A stretch of DNA of 15,061 bases from Lamprocystis purpurea (GCA_020718945.1 DYRB01000011.1:1-15061), one strand, 5' to 3'; shown: positions 1 through 7,049, numbered from the stretch's first letter. Notes: a model not told the origin generated them from the letters alone. A program made the numbers and translations.

Positions 1-2
1 AC

Positions 3-92
3 AGGGGCCAGGACATCGACGCCCTGGTCGATGCCGCGGACCGGAAGCTCTATGAGGCCAAGGCCGCGGGACGGGACCGGGTGGTTGGCTGA
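3..92 (+). CDS. C-terminal end of a GGDEF domain protein (partial)
   Basis: Only the last 29 codons and the TGA stop lie in the window; the gene starts to the left. The readable tail contains DAADRKLYEAKAAGRDRV, which is the characteristic end of a GGDEF domain (pattern A-D-x-x-L-Y-x-A-K-x-x-G-R-D/N-R-V). Such domains usually make cyclic di-GMP from two GTP at the inner membrane or in the cytoplasm. The GGDEF signature itself and any sensor domain are outside the window, so activity cannot be judged. Family assignment is from the tail motif alone. Confidence 0.8.
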   Translation, partial: RGQDIDALVDAADRKLYEAKAAGRDRVVG

Positions 93-111
93 GCCTAAGA
101 AAATCAGTTGA

Positions 112-241
112 GCCGCAAACGGACGCAAGTCGACGCAAATAAACAACGACTTCGTGTCGGTCTCCGGCTCATCGTGCGGGTGACCTGCGGACTTTGCCTA
201 ACCTGCTGACCCATTTGCGTATATTTGCGCAATTTGCGGCC
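112..241. repeat. Imperfect inverted array of CGCAAA repeats
   Basis: Positions 112-140 carry three spaced copies of a CGCAA core (CCGCAAAC, ACGCAAGT, ACGCAAAT). Positions 213-241 carry three copies of the complementary form (ATTTGCGT, ATTTGCGC, ATTTGCGG). Aligned as an inverted repeat, GCCGCAAA and ACGCAAAT match exactly at the two ends of each arm, with the middle copy partly conserved. About 72 bases separate the arms. The array fills the 188-bp gap between the GGDEF stop and the cytochrome stop, where there is no gene. It resembles dispersed intergenic repeats with an ACGCAAA-type period seen in some environmental genomes; that comparison is from memory. Confidence 0.6.
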
Positions 242-263
242 GAATTGCTCTTTCTGGGGCTCA

Positions 264-280
264 GGTCCGCACAGCGGACC
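264..280 (-). terminator. Hairpin immediately after the cytochrome gene (weak terminator candidate)
   Basis: GGTCCGC (264-270) and GCGGACC (274-280) form a perfect 7-bp stem with a 3-nt loop. It directly abuts the TAG stop of the minus-strand cytochrome gene. No T-run follows on either strand, so it is at best a non-canonical terminator or an mRNA 3' end stabiliser. Confidence 0.35.
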
Positions 281-2569
281 CTACTGCAACTCCTTGACCA
301 ATCCCTCCACCGAGGTATTCCCCGGCACCAGGGCCTGGAGCTTGCGGGCATAGCCCAGGGCCTGGGCGCGGTGCCCGGCGTCGCGGTTGAAGGTGACCAG
401 GGCGAGCAGGATGTCGGTGTCGCCGGGGTGGCGGTCGCTCGCCCCGGCGAGCACGGCCAAGGCCTCGTCCAGGTGCCCGGTGGATTGCAGGGCTACGGCG
501 TAGACGTAGGCGTAGCGGGCGTTGTCTCGGTCCTGGATGCTGGCCTCCGCCAGCAGCGGCAGGGCCTGGTCCAGGCGCTTCTGGCGGACCAGGGACAGGC
601 CCAGGGCGTGGTTCAGGGCCGCCGCCTTGGGCTGGCGCTCCAGGCCGGCCCGCAGCGTCCCCTCGGCCTCCGTCTCCCGCCCGGCGTCGCTGAAGAACTG
701 GGCCAGGTTGGCGTAGGCCGGGATGAACTCCGGCTGGAGCCGGATCGCCTCGCGATAGGCCGCCTCCGCATCCCCGGGGCGCTTGAGGCCGGCGTAGAGC
801 CCGCCCAGGTTGACCTGGGCCTCCGGGCGCTCGGCATTGAAACCCTGGGCCGCGACGTAATCGCGCACCCCGGCGGCCAGGCGCTCCTTGGCCGCGTCCG
901 GCAACTGGGCCTTGGGGAAACCGGCCAGGATGCGGGCCGCCTCGATGCGCAGGGCCAGGCGGTCGTCCCACAGGGACCCGATGGCCAGGGCGGAGGTGCG
1001 CGCACCCAGTGCGTCCACCCCGGCCAGGGCCCCCAGGCGGACCAGGTCGTCGTCGGACTTGAGCCCGGCCTGCAACAGGCCCAGGGCATCCCGGCTGGGG
1101 TAACTGCCCAGGGCCTGGAGGGCCGTGGCCCGGGCAATCTCGGGGGTGTTCGGATCAGCGATGACCTGGGCCAGGGCCCCGTCGCCCCCCGGCATCCCGG
1201 CGCGGGCGGCGGCGAGGGCCAGGCCGTAGCCCTGCCAACCCTGGGCCGGGCGGCCGTACCAGCCGGCCACCTGGTCCGCCGCCCACTGGGGGCTTTGATC
1301 GACGTGGCAGCGGTTGCAGGCATTGGGGGTGCCGAGCGCTACCGACAGGTCCGGGCGGGGGACGCGCAGGCTGTGGTCGTGGCGGGCGTGGACCACCATG
1401 TAATGGGTGGTCGGCATGTGGCAGCCGATGCAACTGGCGCTGGGGCTGCCCTCCGGGTGGAAGTGGTGGGCCTTGGCGGCATAGCGCTCCGTAGCGTGGC
1501 ACTGGGCGCACACCAGGTCCCCGGGTAGGCGGGTCTTGCCGGAGTGGGGGTCGTGGCAGTCCGAGCAGGTCACGCCCGCAGCGTGCATCTTGCTCTGAAG
1601 GAAGGAGCCCCACTCGTAGACCTCGTCCTGGATCTGGCCGTCCGGGTAATAGAGCCCCTCGGTCAGCAGGGCCGGGCGGAAGCCGTCCAGCAGGGGTTGG
1701 CCGGCGACGACCTGGTCGGTCAACTGGCTGCGCCGGGCATGGCAGCGGGCGCAGACCTCGATCTCGCGCCGGCTGTTGAGTGGCTTGGAGCGGGAGGGCC
1801 GGCCGCTGGCGGGGTCTATGGTCCAGGCGATGCCGGCGCGCTCGTTCAGGCGCACCGTCAGGCCCAGGTCCGGGTCCTGCGCGGGCTCGCCGCGGGCCTT
1901 GGCCTCGCCCCAGGCGACATGGGCTGAACCCGGGCCGTGGCAGGCCTCGCAGGAGACATCGATCTCCGACCAGGTGGTGTCATAGGTCCCCTTGGTCGCG
2001 TCATAGCCCTTGCGCAGGTGGGTCGAGTGGCAGTCGGCGCACATGTAGTTCCAGTTCAGGTTCGGCCCGGTCCAGTGCAGCACGTCCCCGGCGGCGACCT
2101 TGTCGTCCGGGTGCAAATGGATCCAGCGCTGACCCCCGGCGGCCTTGGGGCGGGCATCCCAGGCGATGTCCAGGGCCTGGAGCCGCCCGCCGGGGAACTC
2201 GATCAGGTATTGCTGGAGCGGGTCCACGCCGAAGCTGTACTTGATGGCGTAGTCGTTCATGTGGCCGTCGGGCCCGTCGGTGCGGACCATGAAGCGCCCA
2301 GCCTGTCGGAAGAACCGCGAGGTCACCCCGAACCACTCGAACTCGGCGTCGTTGAAGTCCCCCAGGACCGAGGCATCGGTGGCCTCCTGCATGGCCAGGT
2401 CGTGGTGGGAGCCGGTCCAGAGGGTGCTTTGCTCCGCGTGACAGGCGATGCAGCGGTCGCGGCCAACATAGTCCGCGGCCGGTCCTGCCGCCCAGAGGGG
2501 GGCGGCCAGGGCCGCGGCGGCGAGCAGCAAAATGCGGTTGGCTAGGGTCACTCGGCGCATCCTCATCAC
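281..2569 (-). CDS. Secreted octahaem c-type cytochrome with HEAT-like and TPR repeats
   Basis: The protein has 762 residues and an N-terminal signal peptide (hydrophobic LLLAAAALAAPLWAAG, residues 14-29), so it should be periplasmic. Eight CXXCH haem-binding motifs are visible at about residues 40, 177, 207, 273, 335, 354, 380 and 418, indicating eight covalently bound haems and an electron-transfer role. Residues about 460-560 look like HEAT-type helical repeats. Residues about 580-750 are TPR-like (for example AEAAYREAIRLQPEFIPAYA). This layout matches the multihaem cytochrome/TPR proteins annotated in many proteobacteria, whose electron partner is generally unknown. The gene is coupled to the SYLF gene upstream: its stop and this start overlap as TGATG. 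A GTG at 2569 or an ATG at 2566 could both initiate. No quinol oxidase, reductase or sulfur enzyme is adjacent, so the substrate cannot be inferred. Confidence 0.93.
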   Translation of the reverse strand: MMRMRRVTLANRILLLAAAALAAPLWAAGPAADYVGRDRCIACHAEQSTLWTGSHHDLAMQEATDASVLGDFNDAEFEWFGVTSRFFRQAGRFMVRTDGPDGHMNDYAIKYSFGVDPLQQYLIEFPGGRLQALDIAWDARPKAAGGQRWIHLHPDDKVAAGDVLHWTGPNLNWNYMCADCHSTHLRKGYDATKGTYDTTWSEIDVSCEACHGPGSAHVAWGEAKARGEPAQDPDLGLTVRLNERAGIAWTIDPASGRPSRSKPLNSRREIEVCARCHARRSQLTDQVVAGQPLLDGFRPALLTEGLYYPDGQIQDEVYEWGSFLQSKMHAAGVTCSDCHDPHSGKTRLPGDLVCAQCHATERYAAKAHHFHPEGSPSASCIGCHMPTTHYMVVHARHDHSLRVPRPDLSVALGTPNACNRCHVDQSPQWAADQVAGWYGRPAQGWQGYGLALAAARAGMPGGDGALAQVIADPNTPEIARATALQALGSYPSRDALGLLQAGLKSDDDLVRLGALAGVDALGARTSALAIGSLWDDRLALRIEAARILAGFPKAQLPDAAKERLAAGVRDYVAAQGFNAERPEAQVNLGGLYAGLKRPGDAEAAYREAIRLQPEFIPAYANLAQFFSDAGRETEAEGTLRAGLERQPKAAALNHALGLSLVRQKRLDQALPLLAEASIQDRDNARYAYVYAVALQSTGHLDEALAVLAGASDRHPGDTDILLALVTFNRDAGHRAQALGYARKLQALVPGNTSVEGLVKELQ

Positions 2570-3336
2570 TGACCGGGGGCCGGGGCGGTCGGCTGGTTGA
2601 GTGCCTCGTCGGCCCAGAAGCGCATGCCAATCAGGCCGACGGAGACCTTGAAGCCCTTGTTGGTGAGCTTGTAGATGACCAGTCCCTCGCGGAATTCCCT
2701 GGCCAGGTGGCTGGTTTCCTCTCCCATCATGGTGGCGGATTCGGCGCGGCCCTCCACCCCCTCCGTGAGGAAGCGGCGGTAGGCGGCTTCGTCCTCGAAC
2801 AGGATGACCAACTGGAAGGCAAAGCCGCCCACCCCCAGGCTGTACCCGGCCCCGCCGGTGGCCATGTTCATGTAGGTCGGGATGTTGCTGGCGCGCTCCC
2901 GGGCTACCCCGTAGCCGTAGCCGGCGGTGATGCCGAAGGAGACCTGGCGCATCTCGAACACCGCGTAGCCGAAGCCGCGGTCGAACAGGGCATGGGCCTC
3001 CGGGTCATCGACGAACAGCCGGTCCATGGCGCGGTAGGCCAGGTCGTCGCTCTGGGCGCGCAGTTGGGCCGGGGTCCCTTCCCGCTGGAAGTGGGCCTGG
3101 GTGTCGTCGATGAAGGCCTCGCCCTTAACGGCCGCCTTGCCGGCCAGGTCCTGGGTGACCTCGCTCGCCTTGCCTGCCGCCTCCTGGGTCGCCTGGGCCG
3201 CCTCGCTGGCGACCGCCTTGCCCTTTTCTACCGCCTCGGCGGCGCCCTGCTTGAGGTCGCCCCAGAGCCCGGCCTGGGCGGTGGTCAAAGGCAGGAGGGC
3301 GAGCAGGGGCAGGGCAATCAGGCGCAGGGCGGACAT
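2566..3336 (-). CDS. Secreted SYLF (Ysc84-type) lipid-binding domain protein
   Basis: The protein has 256 residues. The ATG at 3336 was chosen because a GAGG ribosome binding site precedes it by 8 bases and a signal peptide follows at once (LIALPLLALLPLTTAQA, cleavage near residue 22). The open frame extends further upstream but reads through low-complexity, repeat-containing leader sequence. Residues about 25-80 are Ala/Glu/Lys-rich with repeated AxxxAxE patterns and should form an amphipathic helix or coiled coil. Residues about 113-195 fit the SYLF/Ysc84 pattern: FDRGFGYAVF, then GYGYGVA, then MATGGAGYSLGVGG and LVILFEDEAAYRRFL. SYLF domains bind phosphoinositides in eukaryotes; the bacterial role is poorly known and is thought to be envelope-associated. 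The stop overlaps the start of the cytochrome gene, so the two are probably co-translated. Confidence 0.85.
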   Translation of the reverse strand: MSALRLIALPLLALLPLTTAQAGLWGDLKQGAAEAVEKGKAVASEAAQATQEAAGKASEVTQDLAGKAAVKGEAFIDDTQAHFQREGTPAQLRAQSDDLAYRAMDRLFVDDPEAHALFDRGFGYAVFEMRQVSFGITAGYGYGVARERASNIPTYMNMATGGAGYSLGVGGFAFQLVILFEDEAAYRRFLTEGVEGRAESATMMGEETSHLAREFREGLVIYKLTNKGFKVSVGLIGMRFWADEALNQPTAPAPGQ

Positions 3337-3351
3337 GGGCGGTACCTCGGT

Positions 3352-3390
3352 GTGGCAACTGGGGGTGGCAACGGGGGGTGGCAACGGGTG
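3352..3390. repeat. Three 13-bp tandem repeats upstream of the SYLF gene
   Basis: GTGGCAAC begins at 3352, 3365 and 3378, an exact 13-bp period. The units are GTGGCAACTGGGG, GTGGCAACGGGGG and GTGGCAACGGGTG. They lie 16 to 54 bases upstream of the SYLF ATG, just beyond its ribosome binding site, so they are probably in the 5' leader or the promoter. A period that is not a multiple of three argues that this stretch is not coding. Confidence 0.8.
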
Positions 3391-3614
3391 TTGAATTCGT
3401 TGGGGCGGCACTATAGCAAGCGGCCCGGCGGGGCGGTGCCTCAGACAGACGCTTTTTTCGGATTTCAGACCACAGCGGTATTGGCGCCGATCATACCTGC
3501 GGGCTCGACTCCCAAGCCCGGGGACGGCATTATGCCCGGTCCGCCGGGAGATGCCCCGGCCCTGCATCCGGGTCCGGCCCGGCCGCAGCACCAGAACCCC
3601 GTCGGTAGACCCAG

Positions 3615-4301
3615 ATGAAGCCACCCGTTGCCCTGCTCTTTGCCCCAGTCCTGGCCCTGTCGCTGCTCTCCGGCTGTGCCATGGACCCCTACCCGCCGTT
3701 GCCCATACCGCCGGAGCCCCAGGCCCCGGCCTACAGCGGCTATTCCGCCATCCCTGGCCCGGTGGAGGCGCAAGGGCCGCCGCCCAGCTTCGCCGAAGAA
3801 TCGGAACCCAAGGCCGACGGGCAGGCCGTGGTGGCGCCTGCGCCTCAGGTCGGGGCTGCGCCCGCAGCCAAGGCGGAGACCAGAACCCCAGTCCAGCCCG
3901 AGGCCTGGCGTGGCGACCCGGCCGCCTTCATCGGTCCCCCTAAGCCGGGCCCGCGCAAGCTGACCATCCGTCTGAAGAGCCAGCGCTTCGAGTACAGCGA
4001 AGGGGGCGAGGTGGTCCATACCGGGGCGGTTACCACCGGCAGTCGCGAGCACCCCACCCCCTGGGGTGCCTACAGCGTGCTCTCCAAGGACATCGACAAG
4101 GAGTCGCGCAGCTACACGAACTACTTCGACAGGGCCACCCCCATGCCCTATTCGTTGCAGTTCAACGGCCCCTACTATGTCCACGAGGGCTGGATCGCCG
4201 GGGCCCCAGAGTCCCACGGCTGCGTGCGGCTGCACTACGAGGATGCCCGCTTCGTCTACGAACGCATGCATGTGGGCGATAAGATCGCCGTGGTGGACTG
4301 A
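3615..4301 (+). CDS. L,D-transpeptidase (YkuD domain) lipoprotein
   Basis: The protein has 228 residues. The N-terminus is a lipoprotein signal with the lipobox LLSGC, lipidated Cys at residue 21. A Pro/Ala-rich linker (about residues 22-110) is followed by a YkuD catalytic domain (about 115-226). The signature is clear: H190 in VHEGW, then PESHGCVRLHYEDA with H201 and the catalytic C203. YkuD enzymes cross-link or modify peptidoglycan through meso-diaminopimelate, or attach proteins to it, in the periplasm. The Pro-rich tether would let a membrane-anchored enzyme reach the cell wall. The gene is divergent from the SYLF/cytochrome pair. No LysM domain is seen. The exact reaction (3-3 cross-linking, lipoprotein attachment or hydrolysis) cannot be told from sequence. 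Confidence 0.93.
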   Translation: MKPPVALLFAPVLALSLLSGCAMDPYPPLPIPPEPQAPAYSGYSAIPGPVEAQGPPPSFAEESEPKADGQAVVAPAPQVGAAPAAKAETRTPVQPEAWRGDPAAFIGPPKPGPRKLTIRLKSQRFEYSEGGEVVHTGAVTTGSREHPTPWGAYSVLSKDIDKESRSYTNYFDRATPMPYSLQFNGPYYVHEGWIAGAPESHGCVRLHYEDARFVYERMHVGDKIAVVD

Positions 4302-4306
4302 GCAAC

Positions 4307-4612
4307 TTGCGCCTGAGGACCCTCTTCGCCGAGCCGGTGGCCAATGATCGTCGTGTCGCGCTTGTTGCCTACGTTGGCGATGGTGCGTTGAATTATCTCG
4401 CCTCCCCCAGGGGCTTGCACATCATCTGCAACCCGTCCGCCGGCGGCACCAGCCCCGGGGCGCTCCGCAGGCTGATTCAGGCCGAGGCCCAAGTCCAATT
4501 CTCCGCGAATTTGCACGCCAAGGTGTATTGGTCGCAGCAACGCGGCTGCATCATAGGGTCGGCCAATGCGTCCACACACGCCCTGGGGATTGGCGGGCTA
4601 AAGGAAGCGGGG
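4307..4612 (+). pseudogene. Truncated phospholipase D-like protein remnant
   Basis: About 102 codons show recognisable PLD-like sequence: RRVALVAYVGDGALNYL, then PSAGGTSPGALRRLI, then LHAKVYWSQQRGCIIGSANAS. The last part is an HxK...GSANAS motif typical of the PLD/HKD superfamily. A normal member would carry a longer C-terminal region and usually a second HKD half. Here the similarity stops near 4612, and the frame then runs only as an antisense shadow of the Doc gene. The only start available is a TTG six bases after the L,D-transpeptidase stop, so the N-terminus may also be lost. The piece is best read as decayed, and probably not functional. The family call is from motif recognition only. 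Confidence 0.6.
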
Positions 4613-4632
4613 CCCTTGTCACCAGTGGCAAC

Positions 4633-5025
4633 CTACCGCGCCCGGGCAAACTCCGCCATCCACCGCGTCGCGCCCGTCTTGGTCACGGCCCCGCCGGCAA
4701 CGTCCATCACGACCGCCTCGAAGGCGTCGGGTGATGCGGTGAGGTCATGCCCGTTGACGTCGAGAAAGACGAAGGCGGCCATGGCGGCAACGCGCTTGTT
4801 GCCGTCCACGAAGGGGTGGTTGGCGGCGAGGTGGTAGAGATAGGCCGCCGCCATGGCGGCCAGATCCGGGTGCAGGTAGTCCCCGCCAAACTGTTGCTGG
4901 GGCATCATGACGGCGGACTCCAGGAGGCCTAGGTCGCGGACCCCCGGCAGACCGCCTTCCAGGGCGATGGTGTCAAGGTGCAGGTCCAAGACGTTGCCCA
5001 GGGACAGGAATCTTGGTCTGGTCAC
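4633..5025 (-). CDS. doc: Doc-type toxin (Fic fold) of a type II toxin-antitoxin module
   Basis: The protein has 130 residues, the usual size for the death-on-curing family. The Fic core HPFVDGNKRVA is at residues 70-80, with H70, D74, N76, K77 and R78 all present, so the active site looks intact. The conserved N-terminal RDLGLLESA is at residues 30-38. Doc enzymes transfer phosphate to EF-Tu and stop translation; this activity is known for P1 Doc and only inferred here. The start is a GTG 3 nt after the antitoxin stop, in a duplicated GTGACCA sequence, so translation is probably coupled to the antitoxin. The 3' end reaches the PLD-like remnant, which is convergent with it. Confidence 0.92.
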   Translation of the reverse strand: MTRPRFLSLGNVLDLHLDTIALEGGLPGVRDLGLLESAVMMPQQQFGGDYLHPDLAAMAAAYLYHLAANHPFVDGNKRVAAMAAFVFLDVNGHDLTASPDAFEAVVMDVAGGAVTKTGATRWMAEFARAR

Positions 5026-5028
5026 TGG

Positions 5029-5271
5029 TCACTGGTCCGACGGGCCGGCAGCCAGGTTGCGCAGGGTCTGGCCATAGCGTCCGCGCATCTTGGCCAGGGA
5101 AGAATCGATCTCTTCCCGGGACAGGCCGACGTGTACCGGGGTTACGACCAGGGCGTTGCCGGTGACAATGACCTGCAAGGGGGTGTCGAGGTCGATCCCC
5201 ATGGCCTCCATGGTGGCCTTATCGATGGGCAGGACTTGGCCGTTACCCTGGCGGCGCAAGGTCTTGATCAT
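5029..5271 (-). CDS. AbrB/MazE-family antitoxin paired with Doc
   Basis: The protein has 80 residues. It begins MIKTLRRQGNGQVLPIDKATMEAMGIDLDTPLQV, which matches the SpoVT/AbrB-like swapped-hairpin DNA-binding domain of MazE-type antitoxins in residues about 1-48. The C-terminal part (about 50-80) would be the toxin-neutralising segment. The ATG at 5271 is preceded by GAGGAGG at 10 nt. It is the first gene of a two-gene operon with the Doc toxin. Antitoxins of this type normally bind their own promoter, and a palindrome sits just upstream. Partnering an AbrB-fold antitoxin with Doc rather than Phd is a known combination in many genomes. Confidence 0.9.
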   Translation of the reverse strand: MIKTLRRQGNGQVLPIDKATMEAMGIDLDTPLQVIVTGNALVVTPVHVGLSREEIDSSLAKMRGRYGQTLRNLAAGPSDQ

Positions 5272-5292
5272 GGTGGGCTTGCCTCCTCGGTG

Positions 5293-5311
5293 GTTACAAC
5301 AAAATTGTAAC
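5293..5311 (-). promoter_or_regulatory. Palindromic operator over the candidate -10 of the antitoxin-toxin operon
   Basis: GTTACAA (5293-5299) and TTGTAAC (5305-5311) are perfect 7-bp inverted arms with a 5-nt AT-only-plus-C centre. Read on the minus strand, one arm contains TACAAT, a 5/6 match to the sigma-70 -10 hexamer, about 35 bases before the antitoxin ATG. No good -35 is seen at 17 nt. The position is what is expected for an autoregulated toxin-antitoxin operator. Confidence 0.6.
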
Positions 5312-5483
5312 TTCGCTGGGGGTCGAGGGGCTAGTATCCGATGGGTGAGTCACCTCGCCGGTTCGCGGCGGGTCCGGCCATCCTTGCCCCAAACGCATAG
5401 ACGCGGCCAGACCCGGTCCGCTACTTTGCCTACCCCAGGGCTCGGAATTGGCCGGCCCGCCAACCGCCCGGAGACCCGCACCC

Positions 5484-6317
5484 ATGAAGCCCAAAGCCCT
5501 CCTGTTCCGGTCAGCCCTGTTATGGGCCGCCCTGTTCGGCCTGGCCCCCTCGCTGACTTTGGCGGGGACCCCGAATGACGGCTCCGTCCTGCCCTTCCCG
5601 CCGCCCCCCTCGGCGAGCGTCGCCGGGCCGACCCTGCAGGAGTCCAGGCACCAGCGCCGGGTGGAGCCGGACCGCCTCCCCGCGGATGCCCCGAATATCC
5701 TCATCGTCCTGCTCGACGACGTGGGCTTCGGCCTGGCGGACACCTACGGCGGGCCCATCCATACCCCCACCCTGTCGCGCATCGCGGACCAGGGCATCAG
5801 CTACAACGCCTTCCACACCTACAGGAACTGGCAGTTCGACGCGGCAACGACCCGCATGCCGGAATTCACGGCGCCTGGCCTGGCCCGCGAGAGTAACCAT
5901 GTGACCATCGATGCCGAGATCGGCGAGGACGCGAGCGGCGTGCTCTATGCCCTCGGCGGGGCCTCCGGCGGCCTGGCCCTCTACATGGACAAGGGCCGGC
6001 TGGTCTACGAGTACCACATGATGATCATCGAGCGCTACGGGGTCGGCACCGCCGAGAAGATCGCACCGGGTCGGCACCGCATCGAGGTGGATACGACCAT
6101 CGCCAAGCCCGGCGCCCCGGCCCAGGTGGTCTTGAGCGTGGACGGGGCCGAGGTGGCCCGCACCCAGGTCGAGCGCACCGTGCCCGCCGCCTTCACCGCC
6201 AGCGAGTCGTTTGACGTGGGGACCGATCTGGGCTCGCCGGTGTCACTGGATTACTCCGACCGGCGGCCCTTCGCCTTCGATGGGACCATCGACTCGGTGC
6301 GGGTGTCGCTCAAGTAG
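5484..6317 (+). CDS. Arylsulfatase with the middle of the protein deleted in frame
   Basis: The 277-residue open frame starts at an ATG with GGAG about 11 nt upstream. A signal peptide is present (ALLWAALFGLAPSLTLAG, residues 11-28). Residues about 66-111 are the N-terminus of a bacterial arylsulfatase: ADAPNILIVLLDDVGFGLADTYGG with metal-binding D78/D79, then TPTLSRIADQGISYNAFHT. From about residue 114 the sequence jumps to the C-terminal beta-sandwich part of the same family (TTRMPEFTAPGL, then GVLYALGGASGGLALYMDKG). The sulfatase signature CxPxR that is modified to formylglycine, and the rest of the active site, are missing. Full-length relatives are roughly 750-800 residues, so about 450-500 residues are gone, with the frame preserved. 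It should not hydrolyse sulfate esters. It may be a pseudogene in an early state, or an expressed exported remnant. Confidence 0.82.
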   Translation: MKPKALLFRSALLWAALFGLAPSLTLAGTPNDGSVLPFPPPPSASVAGPTLQESRHQRRVEPDRLPADAPNILIVLLDDVGFGLADTYGGPIHTPTLSRIADQGISYNAFHTYRNWQFDAATTRMPEFTAPGLARESNHVTIDAEIGEDASGVLYALGGASGGLALYMDKGRLVYEYHMMIIERYGVGTAEKIAPGRHRIEVDTTIAKPGAPAQVVLSVDGAEVARTQVERTVPAAFTASESFDVGTDLGSPVSLDYSDRRPFAFDGTIDSVRVSLK

Positions 6318-6359
6318 ACCTGGCGCGAATCGCTCACCGCTGCCCTGGGGTCCCTTGCG

Positions 6360-6365
6360 TAGAAT
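6360..6365 (+). promoter_or_regulatory. Possible -10 element for the response regulator gene
   Basis: TAGAAT is a 5/6 match to the sigma-70 -10 consensus, 70 bases before the response regulator ATG. No convincing -35 lies 16-18 bases upstream. This is a weak call. Confidence 0.25.
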
Positions 6366-6434
6366 AGGCCCGCACCCGGCGCAAACGACGCTCACCGCCC
6401 CGATCCAACGGTGCCGTTACCTCAAGGGCCCACC

Positions 6435-7049
6435 ATGACACAAACCCCCAGGGTCTTCGTAGTCGACGACGACGAGGCCATGCGCAGTTCCCTCAAGTGG
6501 CTCATCGAGTCCACCGGGATGCCGGTGCAGACCTTCGACTCCGCCGACGCCTTCCTCACCGGCTATGCCCCGGACTGGACCGGCTGCCTGCTGCTCGACG
6601 TGCGCATGCCCGGCATGAGCGGGCTGGAACTCCAGGCCTACCTGGCCCGGGCGGACTACCGATTGCCGGTCATCATCATCACCGGCCACGGGGACGTGGC
6701 CATGGCGGTCAAGGCGATGCAGGCCGGGGCCCTGGACTTCATCGAGAAGCCCTTCCACGACGAGGACTTGCTGCGCAGCATTCGGCGCGCCCTGGAGGCC
6801 GACAGCCAGGCCCGCGCCGAGCGAGCCCAGCGCGCCGAGATCCTGGACCGGCTGGAGGACCTGACCCCGCGCGAGCACGAGGTCATGGACCTGGTCACCG
6901 CCGGCAAGGCCAACAAGGACATCGCCGCCGCCCTGGGGGTGAGCGCCAAGACGGTGGAGGCCCACCGGGCCAAGGTCATGGACAAGATGCAGGCGGCCTC
7001 CCTGGCGGACCTGGTGCGTATGGCCCTGCTGGTCGGGCGGCTCGGGTGA
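6435..7049 (+). CDS. FixJ/NarL-type response regulator with LuxR HTH
   Basis: The protein has 204 residues. The ATG at 6435 is preceded by AAGGG at 6 nt, which favours it over the start 8 codons upstream. Residues about 5-118 are a receiver domain: acidic D11/D12, phospho-acceptor D55 in LLLDVRMPGMSG, T83 in IITGHGD and K105 in EKPF. Residues about 142-200 are a LuxR-type helix-turn-helix (LTPREHEVMDLV, then NKDIAAALGVSAKTVEAHRAKVMDKM). The layout and the short linker are those of the FixJ/TodT/TtrR group, which activates transcription after phosphorylation. No histidine kinase gene is nearby. Its stop overlaps the start of the downstream MFS transporter gene, so the two are co-transcribed; the regulator's target is unknown. 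Confidence 0.93.
   Translation: MTQTPRVFVVDDDEAMRSSLKWLIESTGMPVQTFDSADAFLTGYAPDWTGCLLLDVRMPGMSGLELQAYLARADYRLPVIIITGHGDVAMAVKAMQAGALDFIEKPFHDEDLLRSIRRALEADSQARAERAQRAEILDRLEDLTPREHEVMDLVTAGKANKDIAAALGVSAKTVEAHRAKVMDKMQAASLADLVRMALLVGRLG

Noticed and set aside
194..1528. Long plus-strand open frame (444 codons) opposite the cytochrome gene
   Set aside because: It is antisense to a protein with eight haem motifs, has low-complexity G/V/Q/L-rich composition, and reflects high-GC codon bias.
3440..3475. Possible sigma-E promoter upstream of the SYLF gene on the minus strand (TCTGA with GAAATC 16 nt before)
   Set aside because: The -35 half matches the GAACTT consensus poorly, so the pairing could easily be chance.
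3337..3624. Upstream extension of the SYLF protein to 352 residues
   Set aside because: The extension runs through the 13-bp tandem repeats and the divergent promoter region, and would hide the signal peptide. The ATG at 3336 has a good ribosome binding site.
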